From: Pristionchus mayeri
Lineage: Eukaryota > Nematoda > Chromadorea > Rhabditida > Neodiplogasteridae
Reading direction: 5' to 3'
Length of the DNA: 64,000 bases
Assembly: GCA_036245805.1 (NCBI GenBank)
Contig: BTRK01000001.1
Span: forward strand, 24,559,087-24,623,086
Numbering within the stretch: the first letter of the stretch is position 1; every line of letters begins with the position of its first letter. Below the pieces are notes generated by a model. The model saw only the letters and a list, made by a program, of their open reading frames with translations. It was not told where the DNA came from and ran no database searches. The position numbers and the translations under genes were made by a program. Below are positions 19,501 through 31,981 of this stretch, piece after piece.

Positions 19501-22500
19501 AAGGGGCATATCGCTCTGTTGAATCGGCAAAAAATCCGTGGCTCGATCAAGAGGAGATTCCGCTCTACTGCAGCTACTAAGTGATGAAAAATGACATTGG
19601 TAAGAGGTGGTCAGTCGCCGATTGTCGATATATCCATTTAGAAGCCTAGGGGAAAGTAAAGTAGTTAAAAAGGAGCATATCGCTCTGTTGAATCGGCAAA
19701 AAATCCGTGGCTCGATCAAGAGGAGATTCCGCTTTACTGCAGCTACTAAGTGATGAAATATGGCATAGGTAAGAGGTGGTTAGTCCCCGATTGTCTATAT
19801 GCCCATTTAGAAGCCTAGGGGAAAGTAAAGTAGGTGATAAGGGGCATATCACTCTGTTGAATCGGCAAAAAATCCGTGGCTCGATCAAGAGGAGATTCCG
19901 CTCTACTGCAGCTACTAAGTGATGAAAAATGACATTGGTAAGAGGTGGTCAGTCCCCGATTGTCGATATGTCCATTTAGAAGCCTCGGGGAAAGTAAAGT
20001 ACGGTAATAAGGGGCATATCGCTCTGTTGAATCGGCAAAAAATCCGTGGCTCGATCAAGAGGAGATTCCGCTCTACTGCAGCTACTAAGTGATGAAAAAT
20101 GGCATTGGTAAGAGGTGGTCAGTCGCCGATTGTCGATATATCCATTTAGAAGCCTAGGGGAAAGTAAAGTAGGTAATAAGGGGCATATCACTCTGTTGAA
20201 TCGGCAAACAATCCGTGGCTCGATCAAGAGGAGATTCCGCTCTACTGCAGCTACTAAGTGATGAAAAATGGCATTGGTAAGAGGTGGTCAGTCGCCGATT
20301 GTCGATATGTCCATTTAGAAGCCTAGGGGAAAGTAAAGTAGTTAAAAAGGAGCATATCGCTCTGTTGAATCGGCAAAAAATCCGTGGCTCGATCAAGAGG
20401 AGATTCCGCTCTACTGCAGCTACTAAGTGATGAAATATGGCATAGGTAAGAGGTGGTTAGTCCCCGATTGTCGATATGCCCATTTAGAAGCCTAGGGGAA
20501 AGTAAAGTTGGTGATAAGGGGCATATCGCTCTGTTGAATCGGCAAAAAATCCGTGGCTCGATCAAGAGGAGATTCCGCTCTACTGCAGCTACTAAGTGAT
20601 GAAATATGGCATAGGTAAGAGGTGGTCAGTCCCCGATTGTCGATATGTCCATTTAGAAGCCTAGGGGAAAGTAAAGTAGGTAATAAGGGGCATATCACTC
20701 TGTTGAATCGGCAAAAAATCCGTGGCTCGATCAAGAGGAGATTCCGCTCTACTGCAGCTACTAAGTGATGAAAAATGGCAGTGGTAAGAGGTGGTTAGTC
20801 CCCGATTGTCGATATGCCTATTTAGAAGCCTAGGGGAAAGTAAAGTAGGTGATAAGGGGCATATCACTCTGTTGAATCGGCAAAAAATCCGTGGCTCGAT
20901 CAAGAGGAGATTCCGCTCTACTGCAGCTACTAAGTGATGAAAAATGGCATTGGTAAGAGGTGGTCAGTCCTCGATTGTCGATATGTCCATTTAGAAGCCT
21001 AGGGGAAAGTAAAGTAGGTGATAAGGGGCATATCGCTCTGTTGAATCGGCAAAAAATCCGTGGCTCGATCAAGAGGAGATTCCGCTCTACTGCAGCTACT
21101 AAGTGATGAAAAATGGCATAGGTAAGAGGTGGTCAGTCCCCGATTGTCGATATGTCCATTTAGAAGCCTAGGGGAAAGTAAAGTAGGTAAAAAGGGGCAT
21201 ATCGCTCTGTTGAATCGGCAAAAAATCCGTGGCTCGATCAAGAGGAGATTCCGCTCTACTGCAGCTACTAAGTGATGAAAAATGGCATAGGTAAGAGGTG
21301 GTCAGTCCCCGATTGTCGATATGTCCATTTAGAAGCCTAGGGGAAAGTAAAGTAGGTAAAAAGGGGCATATCGCTCTGTTGAATCGGCAAAAAATCCGTG
21401 GCTCGATCAAGAGGAGATTCCGCTCTACTGCAGCTACTAAGTGATGAAAAATGAAATTGGTAAGAGGTGGTCAGTCGCCGATTGTCGATATATCCATTTA
21501 GAAGCCTAGGGGAAAGTAAAGTAGTTAAAAAGGAGCATATCGCTCTGTTGAATCGGAAAAAAATCCGTGGCTCGATCAAGAGGAGATTCCGCTCTACTGC
21601 AGCTACTAAGTGATGAAAAATGGCATTGGTAAGAGGTGGTCAGTCGCCGATTGTCGATATATCCATTTAGAAGCCTAGGGGAAAGTAAAGTAGGTAATAA
21701 GGGGCATATCACTCTGTTGAATCGGCAAAAAATCCGTGGCTCGATCAAGAGGAGATTCCGCTCTACTGCAGCTACTAAGTGATGAAAAATGGCATTGGTA
21801 AGAGGTGGTCAGTCGCCGATTGTCGATATGTCCATTTAGAAGCCTAGGGGAAAGTAAAGTAGTTAAAAAGGAGCATATCGCTCTGTTGAATCGGCAAAAA
21901 ATCCGTGGCTCGATCAAGAGGAGATTCCGCTCTACTGCAGCTACTAAGTGATGAAAAATGGCATTGGTAAGAGGTGGTCAGTCCCCGATTGTCGATATGT
22001 CCATTTAGAAGCCTAGGGGAAAGTAAAGTAGGTAAAAAGGGGCATATCGCTCTGTTGAATCGGCAAAAAATCCGTGGCTCGATCAAGAGGAGATTCCGCT
22101 CTACTGCAGCTACTAAGTGATGAAAAATGGCAGTGGTAAGAGGTGGTTAGTCCCCGATTGTCGATATGTCCATTTAGAAGCCTAGGGGAAAGTAAAGTAG
22201 GTAAAAAGGGGCATATCGCTCTGTTGAATCGGCAAAAAATCCGTGGCTCGATCAAGAGGAGATTCCGCTCTACTGCAGCTACTAAGTGATGAAAAATGGC
22301 AGTGGTAAGAGGTGGTTAGTCCCCGATTGTCGATATGCCCATTTAGAAGCCTAGGGGAAAGTAAAGTAGGTGATAAGGGGCATATCACTCTGTTGAATCG
22401 GCAAAAAATCCGTGGCTCGATCAAGAGGAGATTCCGCTCTACTGCAGCTACTAAGTGATGAAAAATGGCATTGGTAAGAGGTGGTCAGTCCCCGATTGTC

Positions 22501-25500
22501 GATATGTCCATTTAGAAGCCTAGGGGAAAGTAAAGTAGGTAAAAAGGGGCATATCGCTCTGTTGAATCGGCAAAAAATCCGTGGCTCGATCAAGAGGAGA
22601 TTCCGCTCTACTGCAGCTACTAAGTGATGAAAAATGGCAGTGGTAAGAGGTGGTTAGTCCCCGATTGTCGATATGCCCATTTAGAAGCCTAGGGGAAAGT
22701 AAAGTAGGTGATAAGGGGCATATCACTCTGTTGAATCGGCAAAAAATCCGTGGCTCGATCAAGAGGAGATTCCGCTCTATTGCAGCTACTAAGTGATGAA
22801 AAATGGCATTGGTAAGAGGTGGTCAGTCGCCGATTGTCGATATGTCCATTTAGAAGCCTAGGGGAAAGTAAAGTAGTTAAAAAGGAGCATATCGCTCTGT
22901 TGAATCGGCAAAAAATCCGTGGCTCGATCAAGAGGAGATTCCGCTCTACTGCAGCTACTAAGTGATGAAATATGGCATAGGTAAGAGGTGGTTAGTCCCC
23001 GATTGTCGATATGCCCATTTAGAAGCCTAGGGGAAAGTAAAGTTGGTGATAAGGGGCATATCGCTCTGTTGAATCGGCAAAAAATCCGTGGCTCGATCAA
23101 GAGGAGATTCCGCTCTACTGCAGCTACTAAGTGATGAAATATGGCATAGGTAAGAGGTGGTCAGTCCCCGATTGTCGATATGTCCATTTAGAAGCCTAGG
23201 GGAAAGTAAAGTAGGTAATAAGGGGCATATCACTCTGTTGAATCGGCAAAAAATCCGTGGCTCGATCAAGAGGAGATTCCGCTCTACTGCAGCTACTAAG
23301 TGATGAAAAATGGCAGTGGTAAGAGGTGGTTAGTCCCCGATTGTCGATATGCCTATTTAGAAGCCTAGGGGAAAGTAAAGTAGGTGATAAGGGGCATATC
23401 ACTCTGTTGAATCGGCAAAAAATCCGTGGCTCGATCAAGAGGAGATTCCGCTCTACTGCAGCTACTAAGTGATGAAAAATGGCATTGGTAAGAGGTGGTC
23501 AGTCCTCGATTGTCGATATGTCCATTTAGAAGCCTAGGGGAAAGTAAAGTAGGTGATAAGGGGCATATCGCTCTGTTGAATCGGCAAAAAATCCGTGGCT
23601 CGATCAAGAGGAGATTCCGCTCTACTGCAGCTACTAAGTGATGAAAAATGGCATAGGTAAGAGGTGGTCAGTCCCCGATTGTCGATATGTCCATTTAGAA
23701 GCCTAGGGGAAAGTAAAGTAGGTAAAAAGGGGCATATCGCTCTGTTGAATCGGCAAAAAATCCGTGGCTCGATCAAGAGGAGATTCCGCTCTACTGCAGC
23801 TACTAAGTGATGAAAAATGGCATAGGTAAGAGGTGGTCAGTCCCCGATTGTCGATATGTCCATTTAGAAGCCTAGGGGAAAGTAAAGTAGGTAAAAAGGG
23901 GCATATCGCTCTGTTGAATCGGCAAAAAATCCGTGGCTCGATCAAGAGGAGATTCCGCTCTACTGCAGCTACTAAGTGATGAAAAATGAAATTGGTAAGA
24001 GGTGGTCAGTCGCCGATTGTCGATATATCCATTTAGAAGCCTAGGGGAAAGTAAAGTAGTTAAAAAGGAGCATATCGCTCTGTTGAATCGGAAAAAAATC
24101 CGTGGCTCGATCAAGAGGAGATTCCGCTCTACTGCAGCTACTAAGTGATGAAAAATGGCATTGGTAAGAGGTGGTCAGTCGCCGATTGTCGATATATCCA
24201 TTTAGAAGCCTAGGGGAAAGTAAAGTAGGTAATAAGGGGCATATCACTCTGTTGAATCGGCAAAAAATCCGTGGCTCGATCAAGAGGAGATTCCGCTCTA
24301 CTGCAGCTACTAAGTGATGAAAAATGGCATTGGTAAGAGGTGGTCAGTCGCCGATTGTCGATATGTCCATTTAGAAGCCTAGGGGAAAGTAAAGTAGTTA
24401 AAAAGGAGCATATCGCTCTGTTGAATCGGCAAAAAATCCGTGGCTCGATCAAGAGGAGATTCCGCTCTACTGCAGCTACTAAGTGATGAAAAATGGCATT
24501 GGTAAGAGGTGGTCAGTCCCCGATTGTCGATATGTCCATTTAGAAGCCTAGGGGAAAGTAAAGTAGGTAAAAAGGGGCATATCGCTCTGTTGAATCGGCA
24601 AAAAATCCGTGGCTCGATCAAGAGGAGATTCCGCTCTACTGCAGCTACTAAGTGATGAAAAATGGCAGTGGTAAGAGGTGGTTAGTCCCCGATTGTCGAT
24701 ATGTCCATTTAGAAGCCTAGGGGAAAGTAAAGTAGGTAAAAAGGGGCATATCGCTCTGTTGAATCGGCAAAAAATCCGTGGCTCGATCAAGAGGAGATTC
24801 CGCTCTACTGCAGCTACTAAGTGATGAAAAATGGCAGTGGTAAGAGGTGGTTAGTCCCCGATTGTCGATATGCCCATTTAGAAGCCTAGGGGAAAGTAAA
24901 GTAGGTGATAAGGGGCATATCACTCTGTTGAATCGGCAAAAAATCCGTGGCTCGATCAAGAGGAGATTCCGCTCTACTGCAGCTACTAAGTGATGAAAAA
25001 TGGCATTGGTAAGAGGTGGTCAGTCCCCGATTGTCGATATGTCCATTTAGAAGCCTAGGGGAAAGTAAAGTAGGTAAAAAGGGGCATATCGCTCTGTTGA
25101 ATCGGCAAAAAATCCGTGGCTCGATCAAGAGGAGATTCCGCTCTACTGCAGCTACTAAGTGATGAAAAATGGCAGTGGTAAGAGGTGGTTAGTCCCCGAT
25201 TGTCGATATGCCCATTTAGAAGCCTAGGGGAAAGTAAAGTAGGTGATAAGGGGCATATCACTCTGTTGAATCGGCAAAAAATCCGTGGCTCGATCAAGAG
25301 GAGATTCCGCTCTATTGCAGCTACTAAGTGATGAAAAATGGCATTGGTAAGAGGTGGTCAGTCCCCGATTGTCGATATGTCCATTTAGAAGCCTAGGGGA
25401 AAGTAAAGTAGGTAAAAAGGGGCATATCACTCTGTTGAATCGGCAAAAAATCCGTGGCTCGATCAAGAGGAGATTCCGCTCTACTGCAGCTACTAAGTGA

Positions 25501-28500
25501 TGAAAAATGGCATAGGTAAGAGGTGGTCAGTCCCCGATTGTCGATATGTCCATTTAGAAGCCTAGGGGAAAGTAAAGTAGGTGATAAGGGGCATATCGCT
25601 CTGTTGAATCGGCAAAAAATCCGTGGCTCGATCAAGAGGAGATTCCGCTCTACTGCAGCTACTAAGTGATGAAATATGGCATAGGTAAGAGGTGGTCAGT
25701 CCCCGATTGTCGATATGTCCATTTAGAAGCCTAGGGGAAAGTAAAGTAGGTAAAAAGGGGCATATCGCTCTGTTGAATCGGCAAAAAATCCGTGGCTCGA
25801 TCAAGAGGAGATTCCGCTCTACTGCAGCTACTAAGTGATGAAAAATGGCATTGGTAAGAGGTGGTCAGTCGCCGATTGTCGATATATCCATTTAGAAGCC
25901 TAGGGGAAAGTAAAGTAGTTAAAAAGGAGCATATCGCTCTGTTGAATCGGAAAAAAATCCGTGGCTCGATCAAGAGGAGATTCCGCTCTACTGCAGCTAC
26001 TAAGTGATGAAAAATGGCATTGGTAAGAGGTGGTCAGTCGCCGATTGTCGATATATCCATTTAGAAGCCTAGGGGAAAGTAAAGTAGGTAATAAGGGGCA
26101 TATCACTCTGTTGAATCGGCAAAAAATCCGTGGCTCGATCAAGAGGAGATTCCGCTCTACTGCAGCTACTAAGTGATGAAAAATGGCAGTGGTAAGAGGT
26201 GGTTAGTCCCCGATTGTCGATATGCCCATTTAGAAGCCTAGGGGAAAGTAAAGTAGGTGATAAGGGGCATATCACTCTGTTGAATCGGCAAAAAATCCGT
26301 GGCTCGATCAAGAGGAGATTCCGCTCTACTACAGCTACTAAGTGATGAAAAATGGCATAGGTAAAAGGTGGTCAGTCCCCGATTATCGATATGTCCATTT
26401 AGAAGCCTAGGGGAAAGTAAAGTAGGTGATAAGGGGCATATCGCTCTGTTGAATCGGCAAAAAATCCGTGGCTCGATCAAGAGGAGATTCCGCTCTACTG
26501 CAGCTACTAAGTGATGAAAAATGGCAGTGGTAAGAGGTGGTTAGTCCCCGATTGTCGATATGCCCATTTAGAAGCCTAGGGGAAAGTAAAGTAGGTGATA
26601 AGGGGCATATCACTCTGTTGAATCGGCAAAAAATCCGTGGCTCGATCAAGAGGAGATTCCGCTCTACTACAGCTACTAAGTGATGAAAAATGGCATAGGT
26701 AAGAGGTGGTCAGTCCCCGATTGTCGATATGTCCATTTAGAAGCCTAGGGGAAAGTAAAGTAGGTAAAAAGGGGCATATCGCTCTGTTGAATCGGCAAAA
26801 AATCCGTGGCTCGATCAAGAGGAGATTCCGCTCTACTGCAGCTACTAAGTGATGAAAAATGGCAGTGGTAAGAGGTGGTTAGTCCCCGATTGTCGATATG
26901 CCCATTTAGAAGCCTAGGGGAAAGTAAAGTAGGTGATAAGGGGCATATCACTCTGTTGAATCGGCAAAAAATCCGTGGCTCGATCAAGAGGAGATTCCGC
27001 TCTACTGCAGCTACTAAGTGATGAAAAATGACATTGGTAAGAGGTGGTCAATCGCCGATTGTCGATATATCCATTTAGAAGCCTAGGGGAAAGTAAAGTA
27101 GTTAAAAAGGAGCATATCGCTCTGTTGAATCGGCAAAAAATCCGTGGCTCGATCAAGAGGAGATTCCGCTCTACTGCAGCTACTAAGTGATGAAATATGG
27201 CATAGGTAAGAGGTGGTTAGTCCCCGATTGTCTATATGCCCATTTAGAAGCCTAGGGGAAAGTAAAGTAGGTGATAAGGGGCATATCACTCTGTTGAATC
27301 GGCAAAAAATCCGTGGCTCGATCAAGAGGAGATTCCGCTCTACTGCAACTGCTAAGTGATGAAAAATGACATTGGTAAGAGGTGGTTAGTCCCCGATTGT
27401 CGATATGTCCATTTAGAAGCCTAGGGGAAAGTAAAGTAGGTGATAAGGGGCATATCGCTCTGTTGAATCGGCAAAAAATCCGTGGCTCGATCAAGAGGAG
27501 ATTCCGCTCTACTACAGCTACTAAGTGATGAAAAATGGCATAGGTAAGAGGTGGTCAGTCCCCGATTGTCGATATGTCCATTTAGAAGCCTAGGGGAAAG
27601 TAAAGTAGGTAAAAAGGGGCATATCGCTCTGTTGAATCGGCAAAAAATCCGTGGCTCGATCAAGAGGAGATTCCGCTCTACTGCAGCTACTAAGTGATGA
27701 AAAATGGCAGTGGTAAGAGGTGGTTAGTCCCCGATTGTCGATATGCCCATTTAGAAGCCTAGGGGAAAGTAAAGTAGGTGATAAGGGGCATATCACTCTG
27801 TTGAATCGGCAAAAAATCCGTGGCTCGATCAAGAGGAGATTCCGCTCTACTGCAGCTACTAAGTGATGAAAAATGGCATTGGTAAGAGGTGGTCAGTCCC
27901 CGATTGTCGATATGTCCATTTAGAAGCCTAGGGGAAAGTAAAGTAGGTAAAAAGGGGCATATCGCTCTGTTGAATCGGCAAAAAATCCGTGGCTCGATCA
28001 AGAGGAGATTCCGCTCTACTGCAGCTACTAAGTGATGAAAAATGACATTGGTAAGAGGTGGTCAATCGCCGATTGTCGATATATCCATTTAGAAGCCTAG
28101 GGGAAAGTAAAGTAGTTAAAAAGGAGCATATCGCTCTGTTGAATCGGCAAAAAATCCGTGGCTCGATCAAGAGGAGATTCCGCTCTACTGCAGCTACTAA
28201 GTGATGAAATATGGCATAGGTAAGAGGTGGTTAGTCCCCGATTGTCTATATGCCCATTTAGAAGCCTAGGGGAAAGTAAAGTAGGTGATAAGGGGCATAT
28301 CACTCTGTTGAATCGGCAAAAAATCCGTGGCTCGATCAAGAGGAGATTCCGCTCTACTGCAACTACTAAGTGATGAAAAATGACATTGGTAAGAGGTGGT
28401 CAGTCCCCGATTGTCGATATGTCCATTTAGAAGCCTAGGGGAAAGTAAAGTAGGTAAAAAGGGGCATATCGCTCTGTTGAATCGGCAAAAAATCCGTGGC

Positions 28501-30540
28501 TCGATCAAGAGGAGATTCCGCTCTACTGCAGCTACTAAGTGATGAAAAATGACATTGGTAAGAGGTGGTCAATCGCCGATTGTCGATATATCCATTTAGA
28601 AGCCTAGGGGAAAGTAAAGTAGTTAAAAAGGAACATATCGCTCTGTTGAATCGGCAAAAAATCCGTGGCTCGATCAAGAGGAGATTCCGCTCTACTGCAG
28701 CTACTAAGTGATGAAATATGGCATAGGTAAGAGGTGGTTAGTCCCCGATTGTCTATATGCCCATTTAGAAGCCTAGGGGAAAGTAAAGTACGGTAAAAAG
28801 GGGCATATCGCTCTGTTGAATCGGCAAAAAATCCGTGGCTCGATCAAGAGGAGATTCCGCTCTACTGCAGCTACTAAGTGATGAAAAATGACATTGGTAA
28901 GAGGTGGTCAGTCGCCGATTGTCGATATATCCATTTAGAAGCCTAGGGGAAAGTAAAGTAGTTAAAAAGGAGCATATCGCTCTGTTGAATCGGCAAAAAA
29001 TCCGTGGCTCGATCAAGAGGAGATTCCGCTTTACTGCAGCTACTAAGTGATGAAATATGGCATAGGTAAGAGGTGGTTAGTCCCCGATTGTCTATATGCC
29101 CATTTAGAAGCCTAGGGGAAAGTAAAGTAGGTGATAAGGGGCATATCACTCTGTTGAATCGGCAAAAAATCCGTGGCTCGATCAAGAGGAGATTCCGCTC
29201 TACTGCAGCTACTAAGTGATGAAAAATGACATTGGTAAGAGGTGGTCAGTCCCCGATTGTCGATATGTCCATTTAGAAGCCTCGGGGAAAGTAAAGTACG
29301 GTAATAAGGGGCATATCGCTCTGTTGAATCGGCAAAAAATCCGTGGTTCGATTAAGAGGAGATTCCGCCCTACTGCAGCTACTAAGTGATGAAAAATGGC
29401 ATTGGTAAGAGGTGGTCAGTCGCCGATTGTCGATATATCCATTTAGAAGCCTAGGGGAAAGTAAAGTAGTTAAAAAGGAGCATATCGCTCTGTTGAATCG
29501 GCAAAAAATCCGTGGCTCGATCAAGAGGAGATTCCGCTCTACTGCAGCTACTAAGTGATGAAATATGGCACAGGTAAGAGGTGGTTAGTCCCCGATTGTC
29601 TATATGCCCATTTAGAAGCCTAGGGGAAAGTAAAGTAGGTGATAAGGGGCATATCACTCTGTTGAATCGGCAAAAAATCCGTGGCTCGATCAAGAGGAGA
29701 TTCCGCTCTACTGCAACTACTAAGTGATGAAAAATGACATTGGTAAGAGGTGGTCAGTCCCCGATTGTCGATATGTCCATTTAGAAGCCTAGGGGAAAGT
29801 AAAGTAGGTAAAAAGGGGCATATCGCTCTGTTGAATCGGCAAAAAATCCGTGGCTCGATCAAGAGGAGATTCCGCTCTACTGCAGCTACTAAGTGATGAA
29901 AAATGACATTGGTAAGAGGTGGTCAATCGCCGATTGTCGATATATCCATTTAGAAGCCTAGGGGAAAGTAAAGTAGTTAAAAAGGAGCATATCGCTCTGT
30001 TGAATCGGCAAAAAATCCGTGGCTCGATCAAGAGGAGATTCCGCTCTACTGCAGCTACTAAGTGATGAAATATGGCATAGGTAAGAGGTGGTTAGTCCCC
30101 GATTGTCTATATGCCCATTTAGAAGCCTAGGGGAAAGTAAAGTACGGTAAAAAGGGGCATATCGCTCTGTTGAATCGGCAAAAAATCCGTGGCTCGATCA
30201 AGAGGAGATTCCGCTCTACTGCAGCTACTAAGTGATGAAAAATGACATTGGTAAGAGGTGGTCAGTCGCCGATTGTCGATATATCCATTTAGAAGCCTAG
30301 GGGAAAGTAAAGTAGTTAAAAAGGAGCATATCGCTCTGTTGAATCGGCAAAAAATCCGTGGCTCGATCAAGAGGAGATTCCGCTTTACTGCAGCTACTAA
30401 GTGATGAAATATGGCATAGGTAAGAGGTGGTTAGTCCCCGATTGTCTATATGCCCATTTAGAAGCCTAGGGGAAAGTAAAGTAGGTGATAAGGGGCATAT
30501 CACTCTGTTGAATCGGCAAAAAATCCGTGGCTCGATCAAG
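16600..30540 (+). repeat. Large segmental duplication within the array (offsets 9974 and 10651 bp)
   Basis: The variant series at about 16.8-18.3 kb recurs at about 26.7-28.3 kb (offset 9974), for example TGCAACTACTAAG at 17370 with TGCAACTGCTAAG at 27344. The series at 18.6-19.9 kb recurs at 29.3-30.5 kb (offset 10651), for example CGTGGTTCGATTAAG at 18691 and 29342. The offset changes by four monomers, so an indel or local amplification followed the duplication. A shorter match links 15.07-15.65 kb with 25.73-26.31 kb (offset 10658). Confidence 0.75.
20250..25361 (+). repeat. 15-monomer higher-order repeat, 2535 bp, two tandem copies
   Basis: Fifteen successive variants at 20250-22784 repeat at 22785-25319. 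Private markers confirm it: GCCTATTTAG (about 20817 and 23352), AGTCCTCGATTG (about 20966 and 23501), ATGAAATTGG (about 21450 and 23985) and CTCTATTGCAGC (about 22777 and 25312). The copies remain matched until about 22826/25361, where GTCGCCG faces GTCCCCG. No differences were noticed within the matched span, indicating recent duplication. Confidence 0.88.
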
Positions 30541-30960
30541 AGGAGATTCCGCTCTACTGCAGCTACTAAGTGATGAAAAATGACATTGGTAAGAGGTGGT
30601 CAGTCCCCGATTGTCGATATGTCCATTTAGAAGCCTCGGGGAAAGTAAAGTACGGTAATAAGGGGCATATCGCTCTGTTGAATCGGCAAAAAATCCGTGG
30701 TTCGATTAAGAGGAGATTCCGCCCTACTGCAGCTACTAAGTGATGAAAAATGGCATTGGTAAGAGGTGGTCAGTCGCCGATTGTCGATATATCCATTTAG
30801 AAGCCTAGGGGAAAGTAAAGTAGTTAAAAAGGAGCATATCGCTCTGTTGAATCGGCAAAAAATCCGTGGCTCGATCAAGAGGAGATTCCGCTCTACTGCA
30901 GCTACTAAGTGATGAAATATGGCATAGGTAAGAGGTGGTTAGTCCCCGATTGTCTATATG
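28765..30960 (+). repeat. 8-monomer higher-order repeat, 1354 bp
   Basis: The order of variants beginning at 28765 (AGTACGGTAAAAAGG type) restarts at 30119 and persists for roughly five monomers. The same block in the 19.47-19.89 kb interval is its counterpart from the large duplication. Confidence 0.72.
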
Positions 30961-31981
30961 TCCATTTAGAAGCCTCGGGGAAAGTAAAGTACGGTAATAA
31001 GGGGCATATCGCTCTGTTGAATCGGCAAAAAATCCGTGGTTCGATTAAGAGGAGATTCCGCCCTACTGCAGCTACTAAGTGATGAAAAATGGCATTGGTA
31101 AGAGGTGGTCAGTCGCCGATTGTCGATATATCCATTTAGAAGCCTAGGGGAAAGTAAAGTAGGTGATAAGGGGCATATCACTCTGTTGAATCGGCAAAAA
31201 ATCCGTGGCTCGATCAAGAGGAGATTCCGCTCTACTGCAGCTACTAAGTGATGAAAAATGACATTGGTAAGAGGTGGTCAGTCCCCGATTGTCGATATAT
31301 CCATTTAGAAGCCTAGGGGAAAGTAAAGTAGTTAAAAAGGAGCATATCGCTCTGTTGAATCGGCAAAAAATCCGTGGCTCGATCAAGAGGAGATTCCGCT
31401 TTACTGCAGCTACTAAGTGATGAAATATGGCATAGGTAAGAGGTGGTTATTCCCCGATTGTCTATATGCCCATTTAGAAGCCTAGGGGAAAGTAAAGTAG
31501 GTGATAAGGGGCATATCACTCTGTTGAATCGGCAAAAAATCCGTGGCTCGATCAAGAGGAGATTCCGCTCTACTGCAGCTACTAAGTGATGAAAAATGAC
31601 ATTGGTAAGAGGTGGTCAGTCCCCGATTGTCGATATGTCCATTTAGAAGCCTCGGGGAAAGTAAAGTACGGTAATAAGGGGCATATCGCTCTGTTGAATC
31701 GGCAAAAAATCCGTGGTTCGATTAAGAGGAGATTCCGCCCTACTGCAGCTACTAAGTGATGAAAAATGGCATTGGTAAGAGGTGGTCAGTCGCCGATTGT
31801 CGATATATCCATTTAGAAGCCTAGGGGAAAGTAAAGTAGTTAAAAAGGAGCATATCGCTCTGTTGAATCGGCAAAAAATCCGTGGCTCGATCAAGAGGAG
31901 ATTCCGCTCTACTGCAGCTACTAAGTGATGAAATATGGCATAGGTAAGAGGTGGTTAGTCCCCGATTGTCTATATGTCCAT

